Position numbers and translations under genes: made by a program
Notes under the pieces: generated by a model
The model's input: only the letters and a program-made list of their open reading frames with translations
What the model was told of the DNA's origin: nothing
Database searches by the model: none
Assembly (NCBI RefSeq): GCF_016586355.1
Contig: NZ_BLYI01000047.1
Span: forward strand, 1 to 64,000
DNA from: Anaerostipes butyraticus
GTDB taxonomy: Bacteria > Bacillota > Clostridia > Lachnospirales > Lachnospiraceae
Direction of reading: 5' to 3'
Length of the DNA stretch: 64,000 bases
In this document: piece after piece, positions 9,420 through 16,634 of the stretch
How the letters are laid out: each line of letters opens with the position of its first letter
Numbering within the stretch: the stretch's first letter is position 1

Positions 9420-10032
9420 ATGGGAAATAGCAGGAATAATAATTTGAACAAGGTTTTTTCAAGGAATATTTTCCGATGCTGCTTTGAAAAAGGTTTTGAT
9501 TCTACATATGAAAAGGTGATAAAAGAATATATTACATTTGCAGATAATAAATCGAATTATGATTTGATTTGTGAGATTTATAATATTTTGAAGAAGCAAT
9601 ATAGAAATGAATATTATTATAAAAATACATTATTAAATAAATTATTATTAGGTGTTCATAGTTTGAATACGACCACTGCACTGACAGAATTACCAATTGC
9701 AGATTGCAAGGCAGATTTTATCTTAATTAATGGAAAAGCTGTTGTGTATGAAATAAAAACGGAATTAGATAATTTTGACCGGCTGGAGAATCAAATCAAT
9801 AACTACTATAAAGCCTTTGATCATGTGGCGGTTGTGACATGTAAGGAATCATTGAATGATTTAAAAGAAAAAATAGAATCATTCACAATAAGTCGGTGGG
9901 TATTTATGTCCTGCAGAGACGAGGGACAATTACGACGGTGCAAAATCAGAAACATATACGGCAGATTTAAATTCAGAAGTTCTGTTTAGAATCCTGAGAA
10001 AGCGCGAATATGAAATGAAGAGAGAGAGGTGA
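9420..10032 (+). pseudogene. sce7726-family (PD-(D/E)XK-like) protein, frameshifted at its 3' end
   Basis: The first about 155 residues are coherent and carry the sce7726 core: TELPIADCKADFILI followed by VVYEIKTELDNFDRL, with the D...E-x-K nuclease pattern. From about 9893 the original frame turns into unlikely text ending at 9989. One neighbouring frame gives VGIYVLQRRGTITTV and another gives ADLNSEVLFRILRKREYE, the expected kind of continuation. At least two indels have therefore hit the 3' third. It stops at 10032, just before the CRISPR leader. The first part uses ATG 9420 after GAGGTGAG. Confidence 0.6.
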
Positions 10033-10048
10033 CAAAACTTTAATAATA

Positions 10049-10214
10049 CAAAAAATTTACCAGCTGAAAAAATGAAAATCACAGAAAAGGCCTTAAAATA
10101 CGTGGTTTCTGCCAGAAAGACATTTTTTCATAAATAGCTGGTAAAAATTGCGAAAACAGCGGGAATACACGGAAAAGGAAAGCATCAGAAAGAAAAAAGC
10201 GCGATTTTCCGTTG
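10049..10214 (+). promoter_or_regulatory. Leader of CRISPR array 1
   Basis: AT-rich sequence immediately before the first repeat, homologous over about 160 bp to the sequences before arrays 2 and 3. It contains a perfect inverted repeat, TTTACCAGCT (10056-10065) and AGCTGGTAAA (10136-10145), conserved in all three leaders, and ends GATTTTCCGTTG before the repeat. Confidence 0.85.
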
Positions 10215-11820
10215 GTTAAACAATAACATGAGATGTTTTTAAATATCAGAGTTGGAAGTGCCTGAATGATTCCGTTCGCTAAGTTAAACAATAACATGAG
10301 ATGTTTTTAAATCACAGTCCTTTTGTCAGGCCTACGTTCATGCTGGCGTTAAACAATAACATGAGATGTTTTTAAATGAATATTATGCGTAATAAAAAAG
10401 CAGGGCTTTTATAGTTAAACAATAACATGAGATGTTTTTAAATCAGTTGTTTATCACTGTTGCGTACCAAACATCCTGTTAAACAATAACATGAGATGTT
10501 TTTAAATCACGAAAAGTATACTAAACAGACACAAGCAACTAGTTAAACAATAACATGAGATGTTTTTAAATAGAAAAATTTTAGAATTTAAAAAATACGG
10601 TAACCTGGTTAAACAATAACATGAGATGTTTTTAAATACCAGTGATTATCTATAAAGATGTGATGAATCCAAGTTAAACAATAACATGAGATGTTTTTAA
10701 ATGCTTGCAGGCGCAGGGTGGCGGTAAGATATACACAGGTTAAACAATAACATGAGATGTTTTTAAATTGCAGATGTTTCTTAAGGACTTCTACCGCACT
10801 TTCTGTTAAACAATAACATGAGATGTTTTTAAATGACGGCAGCAGAAATCAATCTGCAATATGCGAAAGAGTTAAACAATAACATGAGATGTTTTTAAAT
10901 AAACTAGTTGCCCATTAGCTGGTTGATACACAGGACGTTAAACAATAACATGAGATGTTTTTAAATATTTATCGTCCACGACCTCTGGGTCATCTGAGTA
11001 CAAGTTAAACAATAACATGAGATGTTTTTAAATGTTTTTCTGTTGCTTCTTCCAGATCATCCGGTATGTTAAACAATAACATGAGATGTTTTTAAATATT
11101 TTATTTGTGATTGAATCAGTCGATGTATCAATCGTTAAACAATAACATGAGATGTTTTTAAATCCCGTCCAGCTACTTCCAGCCTTAATTCCAAAAAGGT
11201 GTTAAACAATAACATGAGATGTTTTTAAATGAGTCCGGCGTTGTCTATTATCTTTTTGACAGCGTTAAACAATAACATGAGATGTTTTTAAATCTGGGAC
11301 GTAAACGGAAAGAGTTGTCCGGCACCATGGTTAAACAATAACATGAGATGTTTTTAAATTGTATTCTCCTGCCTTATACATATCATGCGCGCCTGGTTAA
11401 ACAATAACATGAGATGTTTTTAAATATTTTGTCGGTATATAATTTTCTGGTATTTCAATCTGGTTAAACAATAACATGAGATGTTTTTAAATTCCCGGAC
11501 TTGACTCTAAGTAAATTGTTTGACGCAAGTTAAACAATAACATGAGATGTTTTTAAATCGCCTACTATCTTATCTGTATTAGCGTCTATTTTGTGTTAAA
11601 CAATAACATGAGATGTTTTTAAATTATGGTCTATCTCCAACCCCAGCAGCTCTTTCGGAAGTTAAATAATAACATGAGATGTTTTTAAATCAACACAGAC
11701 TGCGTTCGGGATGACTTATATGCAGTTAAACAATAACATGAGATGTTTTTAAACAAGTCTTTTTTTGTTGCCACCAGAACGTTGGCATTGGTTAAACAAC
11801 AACATGCGTTGTCTCTGAAA
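10215..11820 (+). CRISPR. CRISPR array 1 (type I-B), 24 repeats plus one degenerate terminal repeat
   Basis: The 30-bp repeat begins GTTAAACAAT, has AACATGAGAT in the middle and ends GTTTTTAAAT, and recurs every 63-68 bp. I count repeat starts at 10215, 10283, 10348 and so on to 11725, then a decayed copy at 11791-11820. That gives 24 spacers of about 33-38 bp. Variants sit at the trailer end (AATAAT at 11661, a final C at 11754), which agrees with the leader being on the left. The middle G (CATGAG) distinguishes this array from arrays 2 and 3 (CATAAG). The repeat closely resembles clostridial I-B repeats. Confidence 0.97.
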
Positions 11821-11894
11821 ATTCCTGGAAGTAGTAGAGATACTGTCACAGACGTATTACAAAAGAATAGAAAAGTATCTAAATACATTTATAA

Positions 11895-12189
11895 TAATGT
11901 AAGCAGAAGAAAAAATTGCATATGGGGATGAACAGACTATGACTTCAGAAGAGAAAAATCTATACAATAGAAGATATTTACAAATTACCAGAAAGGTCAA
12001 AGAGCGGAATTGTTTGATGGCTGGATGTATATGATGGCGTTGCCGGGTAGAAAGTAGCAGCTTGTTTTTGAGTTGAATTATGCAATTAAAGAATATATTG
12101 AAACAGTAGAAGAATATACTTTTGAAAATATTGTACTGGCGGAGATTTATGAGAATTTCAGTGTTGATTTTAAAGAAATAGATTTATGA
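11895..12189 (+). pseudogene. Uma2-family (DUF820) endonuclease remnant
   Basis: Fragments in shifting frames read EEKIAYGDEQTMTSEEK, then YTIEDIYKLPER, then LFDGWMYMMALPGRK, then LVFELNYAIKEYIE, and finally IVLAEIYENFSVDFKEIDL before a stop. The order and wording match Uma2 proteins (PD-(D/E)XK fold), but frameshifts, in-frame stops and an internal deletion have removed the catalytic core. It lies between the trailer of array 1 and the candidate regulatory RNA. Confidence 0.55.
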
Positions 12190-12211
12190 AGGTTCAGAAT
12201 GGAAGTTTTAG

Positions 12212-12240
12212 TTGAAACATCTGAAAGAATATTATATATT
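12212..12240 (+). promoter_or_regulatory. Promoter of the candidate Cas-regulating RNA
   Basis: TTGAAA (12212-12217), a 17-bp spacer and TATATT (12235-12240) form a near-consensus sigma-A promoter. It would start a transcript near 12247, just before the first degenerate repeat at 12261. Confidence 0.65.
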
Positions 12241-12260
12241 AAAAAAGAAATAAAGCACAA

Positions 12261-12290
12261 ATAGAACAATAATATAAGATGTTTTTAAAT
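12261..12290 (+). repeat. Isolated degenerate CRISPR repeat (5' half of the CreR unit)
   Basis: It starts ATAGAACAAT and ends GATGTTTTTAAAT, aligned base for base with the 30-bp array repeat. The 3' end, which would supply the crRNA 5' handle TTTTAAAT, is intact. It is 440 bp beyond the last repeat of array 1. Confidence 0.85.
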
Positions 12291-12316
12291 ATGATAAGGG
12301 ATTGAATTTGTGTTTT

Positions 12317-12342
12317 AGTAAACCGTAACATACGATGTAAGG
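12317..12342 (+). repeat. Second, more decayed CRISPR repeat (3' half of the CreR unit)
   Basis: AGTAAACCGT followed by AACATACGATGT aligns with positions 1-22 of the array repeat. The TTTTTAAAT end is replaced by the stem of a terminator. Confidence 0.65.
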
Positions 12343-12365
12343 CACTAAGTAAAGTGCCTTTTTTT
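12339..12365 (+). terminator. Terminator of the candidate CreR
   Basis: AAGGCACT and AGTGCCTT form a perfect 8-bp stem with a 6-base loop, followed by a T-run. It ends the small RNA before the target site, so the RNA does not contain both copies of the 18-nt match. Confidence 0.85.
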
Positions 12366-12377
12366 GTGCACAATTAT

Positions 12378-12400
12378 AATTCAATCCCTTATCATTGACA
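12378..12400 (-). promoter_or_regulatory. Predicted CreR target (protospacer and PAM) in the cas promoter
   Basis: The minus strand reads TGTCA then ATGATAAGGGATTGAATT, identical to the first 18 nt of the pseudo-spacer. TCA (complement of 12396-12398) is in the PAM position. The PAM overlaps TTGACA (12395-12400), so Cascade bound here would cover the -35 box. Confidence 0.75.
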
Positions 12401-12423
12401 ATTGATATAGAGAGTGATAAACT
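12395..12423 (+). promoter_or_regulatory. Promoter of the cas operon
   Basis: A perfect -35 TTGACA (12395-12400), a 17-bp spacer and TAAACT (12418-12423) as a moderate -10. Transcription would start near 12430, giving a 5' leader of about 45 nt before the cas6 start. Confidence 0.65.
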
Positions 12424-12473
12424 ATAGGCATAAGGAAACACAAAACTTAAGTCGATGCGGAAAGGAGGAAAAT

Positions 12474-13169
12474 GTGTTTATTTTTGAATGCAGAATCCGG
12501 GTGCGGTTAAACTGCGATATTATGTACCCTAAAATTCCGGAAAAGATCACATATTTTATTGATTCTATATTAGCCAAAGACTATCTGGATTATCATGTCA
12601 GTAAAGAATATAAAAACTATGTTCATGATATGCTTTGGCCGATTGAGGGAGATGGCGTGTATAAGCAGGGAAAGATATATGCGTTTCGCATCCGGACAAT
12701 CAGTCAGGAGATGGCAGAATATTTTATGGAGCATCTGTCTTATCAGCAGACAAAAGAATTTACCGGGGTATCCACTGATATCAAGATTTTGCCCAAGAAG
12801 CTGTTGGAAAAGATTTATTCCATTACGCCGATTGTAATTAAGAATCCGGAATTTGGATACTGGAGAGGGCATATGACAGTTCCGGAGTTCGAAGAAAGAT
12901 TAAAAATCAATCTGATAAAGAAGTACCGGTTTTTTACTGGAAATGAACTGGGAGATGATTTTGAATTTTGTAATTTAATGGAGTTTAAGAATAAAAAACC
13001 AATCAAACTTCCATATAAAAACATCTGCCTGCTGGGAGATAAGATATGCTTTCATGTGGCGCCGAATCCAAAAGCACAAATGCTGGCACAGCTGGCTTTG
13101 GGAGTAGGAATTGGCGAAGGCGGTTCCCGAGGAAACGGCTTCATGAATTATCAGTATATGCAGAGATAA
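12474..13169 (+). CDS. cas6: CRISPR endoribonuclease Cas6 (type I-B)
   Basis: 231 residues. Cas6 cuts the pre-crRNA inside each repeat, leaving an 8-nt 5' handle. The C-terminus has the Gly-rich loop GVGIGEGGSRGNGFM, typical of Cas6 RAMP folds, and HVAPNPKAQMLAQLALG just before it. The start is taken as GTG 12474 because AAAGGAGG (12461-12468) lies 5 bases upstream; the frame upstream of it overlaps the promoter. It is the first gene of the cas operon, and cas8b starts within 16 bp. If CreR is real, Cas6 would also process it. Confidence 0.9.
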   Translation: MFIFECRIRVRLNCDIMYPKIPEKITYFIDSILAKDYLDYHVSKEYKNYVHDMLWPIEGDGVYKQGKIYAFRIRTISQEMAEYFMEHLSYQQTKEFTGVSTDIKILPKKLLEKIYSITPIVIKNPEFGYWRGHMTVPEFEERLKINLIKKYRFFTGNELGDDFEFCNLMEFKNKKPIKLPYKNICLLGDKICFHVAPNPKAQMLAQLALGVGIGEGGSRGNGFMNYQYMQR

Positions 13170-13184
13170 GGGGAGGTGAGAGTT

Positions 13185-14966
13185 GTGCTGAAAGAAGCTA
13201 TGGAAGTTTTTGGACGTTCATTGGAGAAAGAGTCGGGAAGACTGGTGCTGGATTCACACATCCCGAAACCCGGGACATATCGTCTCATAGAGATGGATGA
13301 GGATGAATGGAAGATCATAAAAACACTGGATCTTTATTTTGACAGGAAGAAACAGGAGATGGTTGGAAAAAATGATGCCTCCTACCTGCTGATTCGTGAA
13401 TTGGATTACAATAGTAAATTGATTGTCATGAATAAACCAGTCGATCCAAAAAAAGTAATACATTCGAACAATTATCTTTCTCTGGCGGTGAAAAAGAACA
13501 GCATTTCAGAAGGGAAATTGACCCGGGAGATTCTGGAGAAATACTATGAAATTCTGGAAAATCCTATTCAGAAATATGAGAAAAAGCGAAAAGCCAGAAG
13601 ACTGTATGAAGAGGTGGAGCAAAGAATCGGCCAGCCCGATTTGGAAACATTAAATAAGATAAAGCATTATGTTATGACACATGACATCTGGGAAGGAATT
13701 GATCTGGATTCAAAAGATTATGTCAAATTATTTTTTATTTTTCCTGATCCAAAGAAAACGAAACAGTATTATGAGACGGAAAATGAACGCTATCTGATTC
13801 CCAATATTTACAACAGCAATGATTTTAATGAAGAGGAAGAAGAAGGAATCAAGGGACTTCCTAATAATAATATGGGAATGAACAGCAAAAAGCCTTTTTT
13901 GGAAAATAAGACAAGGAAAGTCAAGGTTCCTTATTTATTGAATCAAGAGGATGTCTTGCTGCAGGCGAAATTTTTTGACTATTTGATGGGCCAGGTATCG
14001 CAGGGACGGACTAACATATATATCGATACGGATGAGGAAGAACCGGAAATTCGTTCTTATTCAGATACGGAAGAACCGGGAAGCATGCTGGGTGGATATT
14101 ATCTTAAGTGCAGAAAAGGAAAAAATGAAGCGGAGATTATTTCCGGAGCGGCGCTATGCGATTATAAATCCAAGTTGGATACGATGTTTAAGCTGAAAAA
14201 TTATATGAGAATTCCAGATGAAATCATCGAAAAATATCCGGTGTCAAAAGTTGAAAAGATAAATATAGGAACATTATGGGAGCTTAAGAGTGTTATAGAT
14301 GATATTTTCTTTGCAGGGAAACTGAAATATAACTTCTATACAGATGCGAAGGATATGAGTATCAATGAGCCGGTTTTGAAACGATGTATACTGGAAAATA
14401 GAGATACATTAGCATTATGGTTCTGGCAGGGAGAAAAAAATCGGATCGAAATGGTGTTTGACAAGTTTTCTTTGGAATTGATCAAAAATTCCATTCGAAG
14501 GGAGAGAATGCTGCTGGCAAATCATCAATTCAATTTGCGGTGGTCTCTGCTGGAATATTTAAATCCGGAAAGGAAGATAGGAGAAAGAATGAAAGATTGC
14601 AGACAGTTATTAAGGGAACATATTAATTCTGATGTAGATACTGAGTGGGAATTCTCATCGGATGCAGAATATTGTTATGCCATTGGACAGGCAGTCAGTT
14701 ATATGCTGTCGTTAAGTAAAATGAAAAATAAGACCGATGCGTTTATTAATCCATATTTAAATGCGAAAAGCGCGGATGTGATAAAAATGAGATTAGAGCA
14801 GTTATACAAAAAATACAATCATAGTATTACGCATACCAATAATGGGAGAGAGGAACAGCTGCTTTCACACTTAATGGTTTATGAACCAGAACAGATACTG
14901 ACAGAATATATTATGGCAGGTTTCACGGCGAGATCATTGATTTATGAAAAGAATGAAAAACAGTAA
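13185..14966 (+). CDS. cas8b: Cascade large subunit Cas8b (Csh1-like)
   Basis: About 593 residues, the usual size for Cas8b. It would recognise the PAM and help open target DNA within Cascade. No catalytic motif is expected; the assignment comes from position between cas6 and cas7, length and overall composition. The SD GGGGAGG (13170-13176) sits 8 bases before GTG 13185, which I prefer to the GTG at 13176 that overlaps the SD itself. The C-terminal helical region is likely the part equivalent to the small subunit, since no separate cas11 is present (an internal start could supply it). Confidence 0.85.
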   Translation: MLKEAMEVFGRSLEKESGRLVLDSHIPKPGTYRLIEMDEDEWKIIKTLDLYFDRKKQEMVGKNDASYLLIRELDYNSKLIVMNKPVDPKKVIHSNNYLSLAVKKNSISEGKLTREILEKYYEILENPIQKYEKKRKARRLYEEVEQRIGQPDLETLNKIKHYVMTHDIWEGIDLDSKDYVKLFFIFPDPKKTKQYYETENERYLIPNIYNSNDFNEEEEEGIKGLPNNNMGMNSKKPFLENKTRKVKVPYLLNQEDVLLQAKFFDYLMGQVSQGRTNIYIDTDEEEPEIRSYSDTEEPGSMLGGYYLKCRKGKNEAEIISGAALCDYKSKLDTMFKLKNYMRIPDEIIEKYPVSKVEKINIGTLWELKSVIDDIFFAGKLKYNFYTDAKDMSINEPVLKRCILENRDTLALWFWQGEKNRIEMVFDKFSLELIKNSIRRERMLLANHQFNLRWSLLEYLNPERKIGERMKDCRQLLREHINSDVDTEWEFSSDAEYCYAIGQAVSYMLSLSKMKNKTDAFINPYLNAKSADVIKMRLEQLYKKYNHSITHTNNGREEQLLSHLMVYEPEQILTEYIMAGFTARSLIYEKNEKQ

Positions 14967-14982
14967 TTAGGAGGGATTTGAG

Positions 14983-15930
14983 ATGATGAAAAAACGTGTA
15001 TATGGAATCTTAGGAATTTCGTCTATTATGGCAAATTGGAATGCAGGTTTTGATGGATATCCAAAAACGACGTCCAGCGGAGAGACATATGGAAGTGATA
15101 AAGCCTTGAAATATCCAATGAAAAAAATGTGGGAGGAACAGGGAGAGAAAGTTGTCTATATTAAATCTATGAGACTGGAACAGGGGAAAAAGGGAGAGAT
15201 TCGGCTGATTCCCCGGAGTTTAAAGGAACGTTATGAATTTTTGTTTCAGGTAGAAGATTTGAAACAATGTAAAGATACGCAGGAAGTACTGAAAAACTTA
15301 TTTCAGGCTGTGGACGTAAAGAATTTTGGAGCCACATTTGCAGAGTCCGGCAATAATATTTCAATCACAGGAGCGGTACAATTTGGCCAGGGATTCAATC
15401 TGTATGATGAAACATTTCCACAGGAACAGTCAATCCTGTCACCGTTTCGTGATGCAACGAAAGCAACGGAAAAAGACGGTGAGGCAAAAAATTCAACATT
15501 GGGTACCAAGATTGTAAGTGATGAAGCCCATTATTTTTATCCTTTTGTGATCAATCCTCTGGCATATAAGGAATTTATGGAAATGGGAGTTACGGAGGGA
15601 TATACGGAAGAAGATTATCTTAAGTTTAAAGAAGCAGCCTGCGTAGCAGCAACGGCATTTGCCACTAATGCAAAAGAGGGTTGTGAAAATGAATTTGCAT
15701 TATTTATAGAAACGGACCCGAAGTTATATCTTCCGAATTTGACGAGCTATCTTCGGTTTGAACGGCGGGAAGGAAAGAATCTCATTCGTTTAGACTTAAA
15801 TGATCTGGCAGAAGAATTGGGAGATCGAATTGATTCAATAGAAATTTATTATAACCCTGCAACAACAGAGATGGATCATAACCTGAAAGGAGCGGTATAT
15901 TACGACATTATCACACGAAAAGAGGTATGA
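14983..15930 (+). CDS. cas7: Cascade backbone protein Cas7 (Csh2-like)
   Basis: 315 residues. It forms the helical backbone that coats the crRNA spacer. The N-terminus (RVYGILGISSIMANWNAGFD) and the later SDEAHYFYPFVINPLAY block fit the Csh2/Cas7b family of subtype I-B. GGAGGG precedes ATG 14983, with a second ATG one codon on. The gene overlaps cas5 by 4 bp. Confidence 0.92.
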   Translation: MMKKRVYGILGISSIMANWNAGFDGYPKTTSSGETYGSDKALKYPMKKMWEEQGEKVVYIKSMRLEQGKKGEIRLIPRSLKERYEFLFQVEDLKQCKDTQEVLKNLFQAVDVKNFGATFAESGNNISITGAVQFGQGFNLYDETFPQEQSILSPFRDATKATEKDGEAKNSTLGTKIVSDEAHYFYPFVINPLAYKEFMEMGVTEGYTEEDYLKFKEAACVAATAFATNAKEGCENEFALFIETDPKLYLPNLTSYLRFERREGKNLIRLDLNDLAEELGDRIDSIEIYYNPATTEMDHNLKGAVYYDIITRKEV

Positions 15931-16634
15931 GCATGCGGGTATTAAAGTTTGATTTAAAAGGAAAAACAGCATTTTTTAAATCTCCGGAAGTGAATCTGTG
16001 CTATTTTACCTATGGAAATATCCATAAACCAGTGCTGCTTGGAATATTTGGAGCAATTATGGGGTATAAAGGATACAACAACGGATATGATGTGTATCCG
16101 GAATATTATGAGCGTCTGCAGCACTTGAAAGTTTCGATAATCCCAGGAGAAGAAAGAGGTGTGTTTGATAAAAAATTTCAAAATTTTAACAATTCAGTTG
16201 GATATGCTTCACAGGAGCAGGGAGGGAATCTGATTGTAAGGGAACAGTGGCTGGAGAATCCTAAATGGACTATTTATGTAAGCTTAAATAGTGATGAAAG
16301 CCTCAAATTGGCAGATATGATAAAAAACAGGGAATGTGTGTATATGCCGTATTTAGGAAAAAATGATCATCCTGCTGTAATAGAAAACGTGGAGATTCTT
16401 TCAATAGAGAAAACGGAAGCAGAAAATCAAAGAATTCATAGTCTGGCGCCGGCTGATGATCTGGAGTTCGACTGGGACGATGCATTATATCGCTATGAGG
16501 AGTATCTGCCGTCTGCTCTGACGGAAAGAACCAATCAGTATCAGATGAAAAAGTTTGTGCTTACAGATGCAGAAGTCATTGCTGCGAAGGTTCCGGTTTA
16601 TCAGGATGGAGGAAAAAATATTGTGTTTTATTGA
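15927..16634 (+). CDS. cas5: Cascade protein Cas5 (type I-B)
   Basis: About 235 residues. Cas5 caps the crRNA 5' handle in Cascade. The RAMP-type N-terminus VLKFDLKGKTAFFKSPEVN and the SGxxGAI-like GIFGAIMGYKGYN loop fit Cas5h/Cas5b. The ATG at 15927 overlaps the cas7 stop; ATG 15933 is better spaced from AAAGAGGT, so the true start may be 6 bases later. Its 3' end overlaps the cas3 start. Confidence 0.9.
   Translation: MSMRVLKFDLKGKTAFFKSPEVNLCYFTYGNIHKPVLLGIFGAIMGYKGYNNGYDVYPEYYERLQHLKVSIIPGEERGVFDKKFQNFNNSVGYASQEQGGNLIVREQWLENPKWTIYVSLNSDESLKLADMIKNRECVYMPYLGKNDHPAVIENVEILSIEKTEAENQRIHSLAPADDLEFDWDDALYRYEEYLPSALTERTNQYQMKKFVLTDAEVIAAKVPVYQDGGKNIVFY

Larger units (their letters stand above)
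12247..12366 (+). ncRNA. creR: Candidate CreR: crRNA-like RNA that would direct Cascade to the cas promoter
   Basis: A self-contained unit of about 120 nt. It has a degenerate repeat (12261-12290; matches the array repeat except at its 5' end and one inner base), a 26-nt pseudo-spacer (12291-12316), a more decayed repeat (12317 to about 12342; AACAT and GATGT blocks kept) and a terminator. Pseudo-spacer bases 1-18, ATGATAAGGGATTGAATT, recur exactly in inverted orientation at 12378-12395, directly before the cas -35 box. The base triplet on the PAM side is TCA, a PAM known for closely related clostridial I-B systems. Known CreR RNAs pair by a partial seed match, so Cascade binds and represses without cutting. 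Processing by Cas6 and actual repression are inferred. Confidence 0.75.

Noticed and set aside
12291-12395. Reading the 18-bp inverted repeat as a simple mRNA hairpin or transposon end
   Set aside because: The two arms are separated by a strong terminator, the second arm is upstream of the predicted cas transcription start, and the first arm sits exactly at a pseudo-spacer position behind a degenerate repeat. No transposase adjoins it. The CreR reading explains more.
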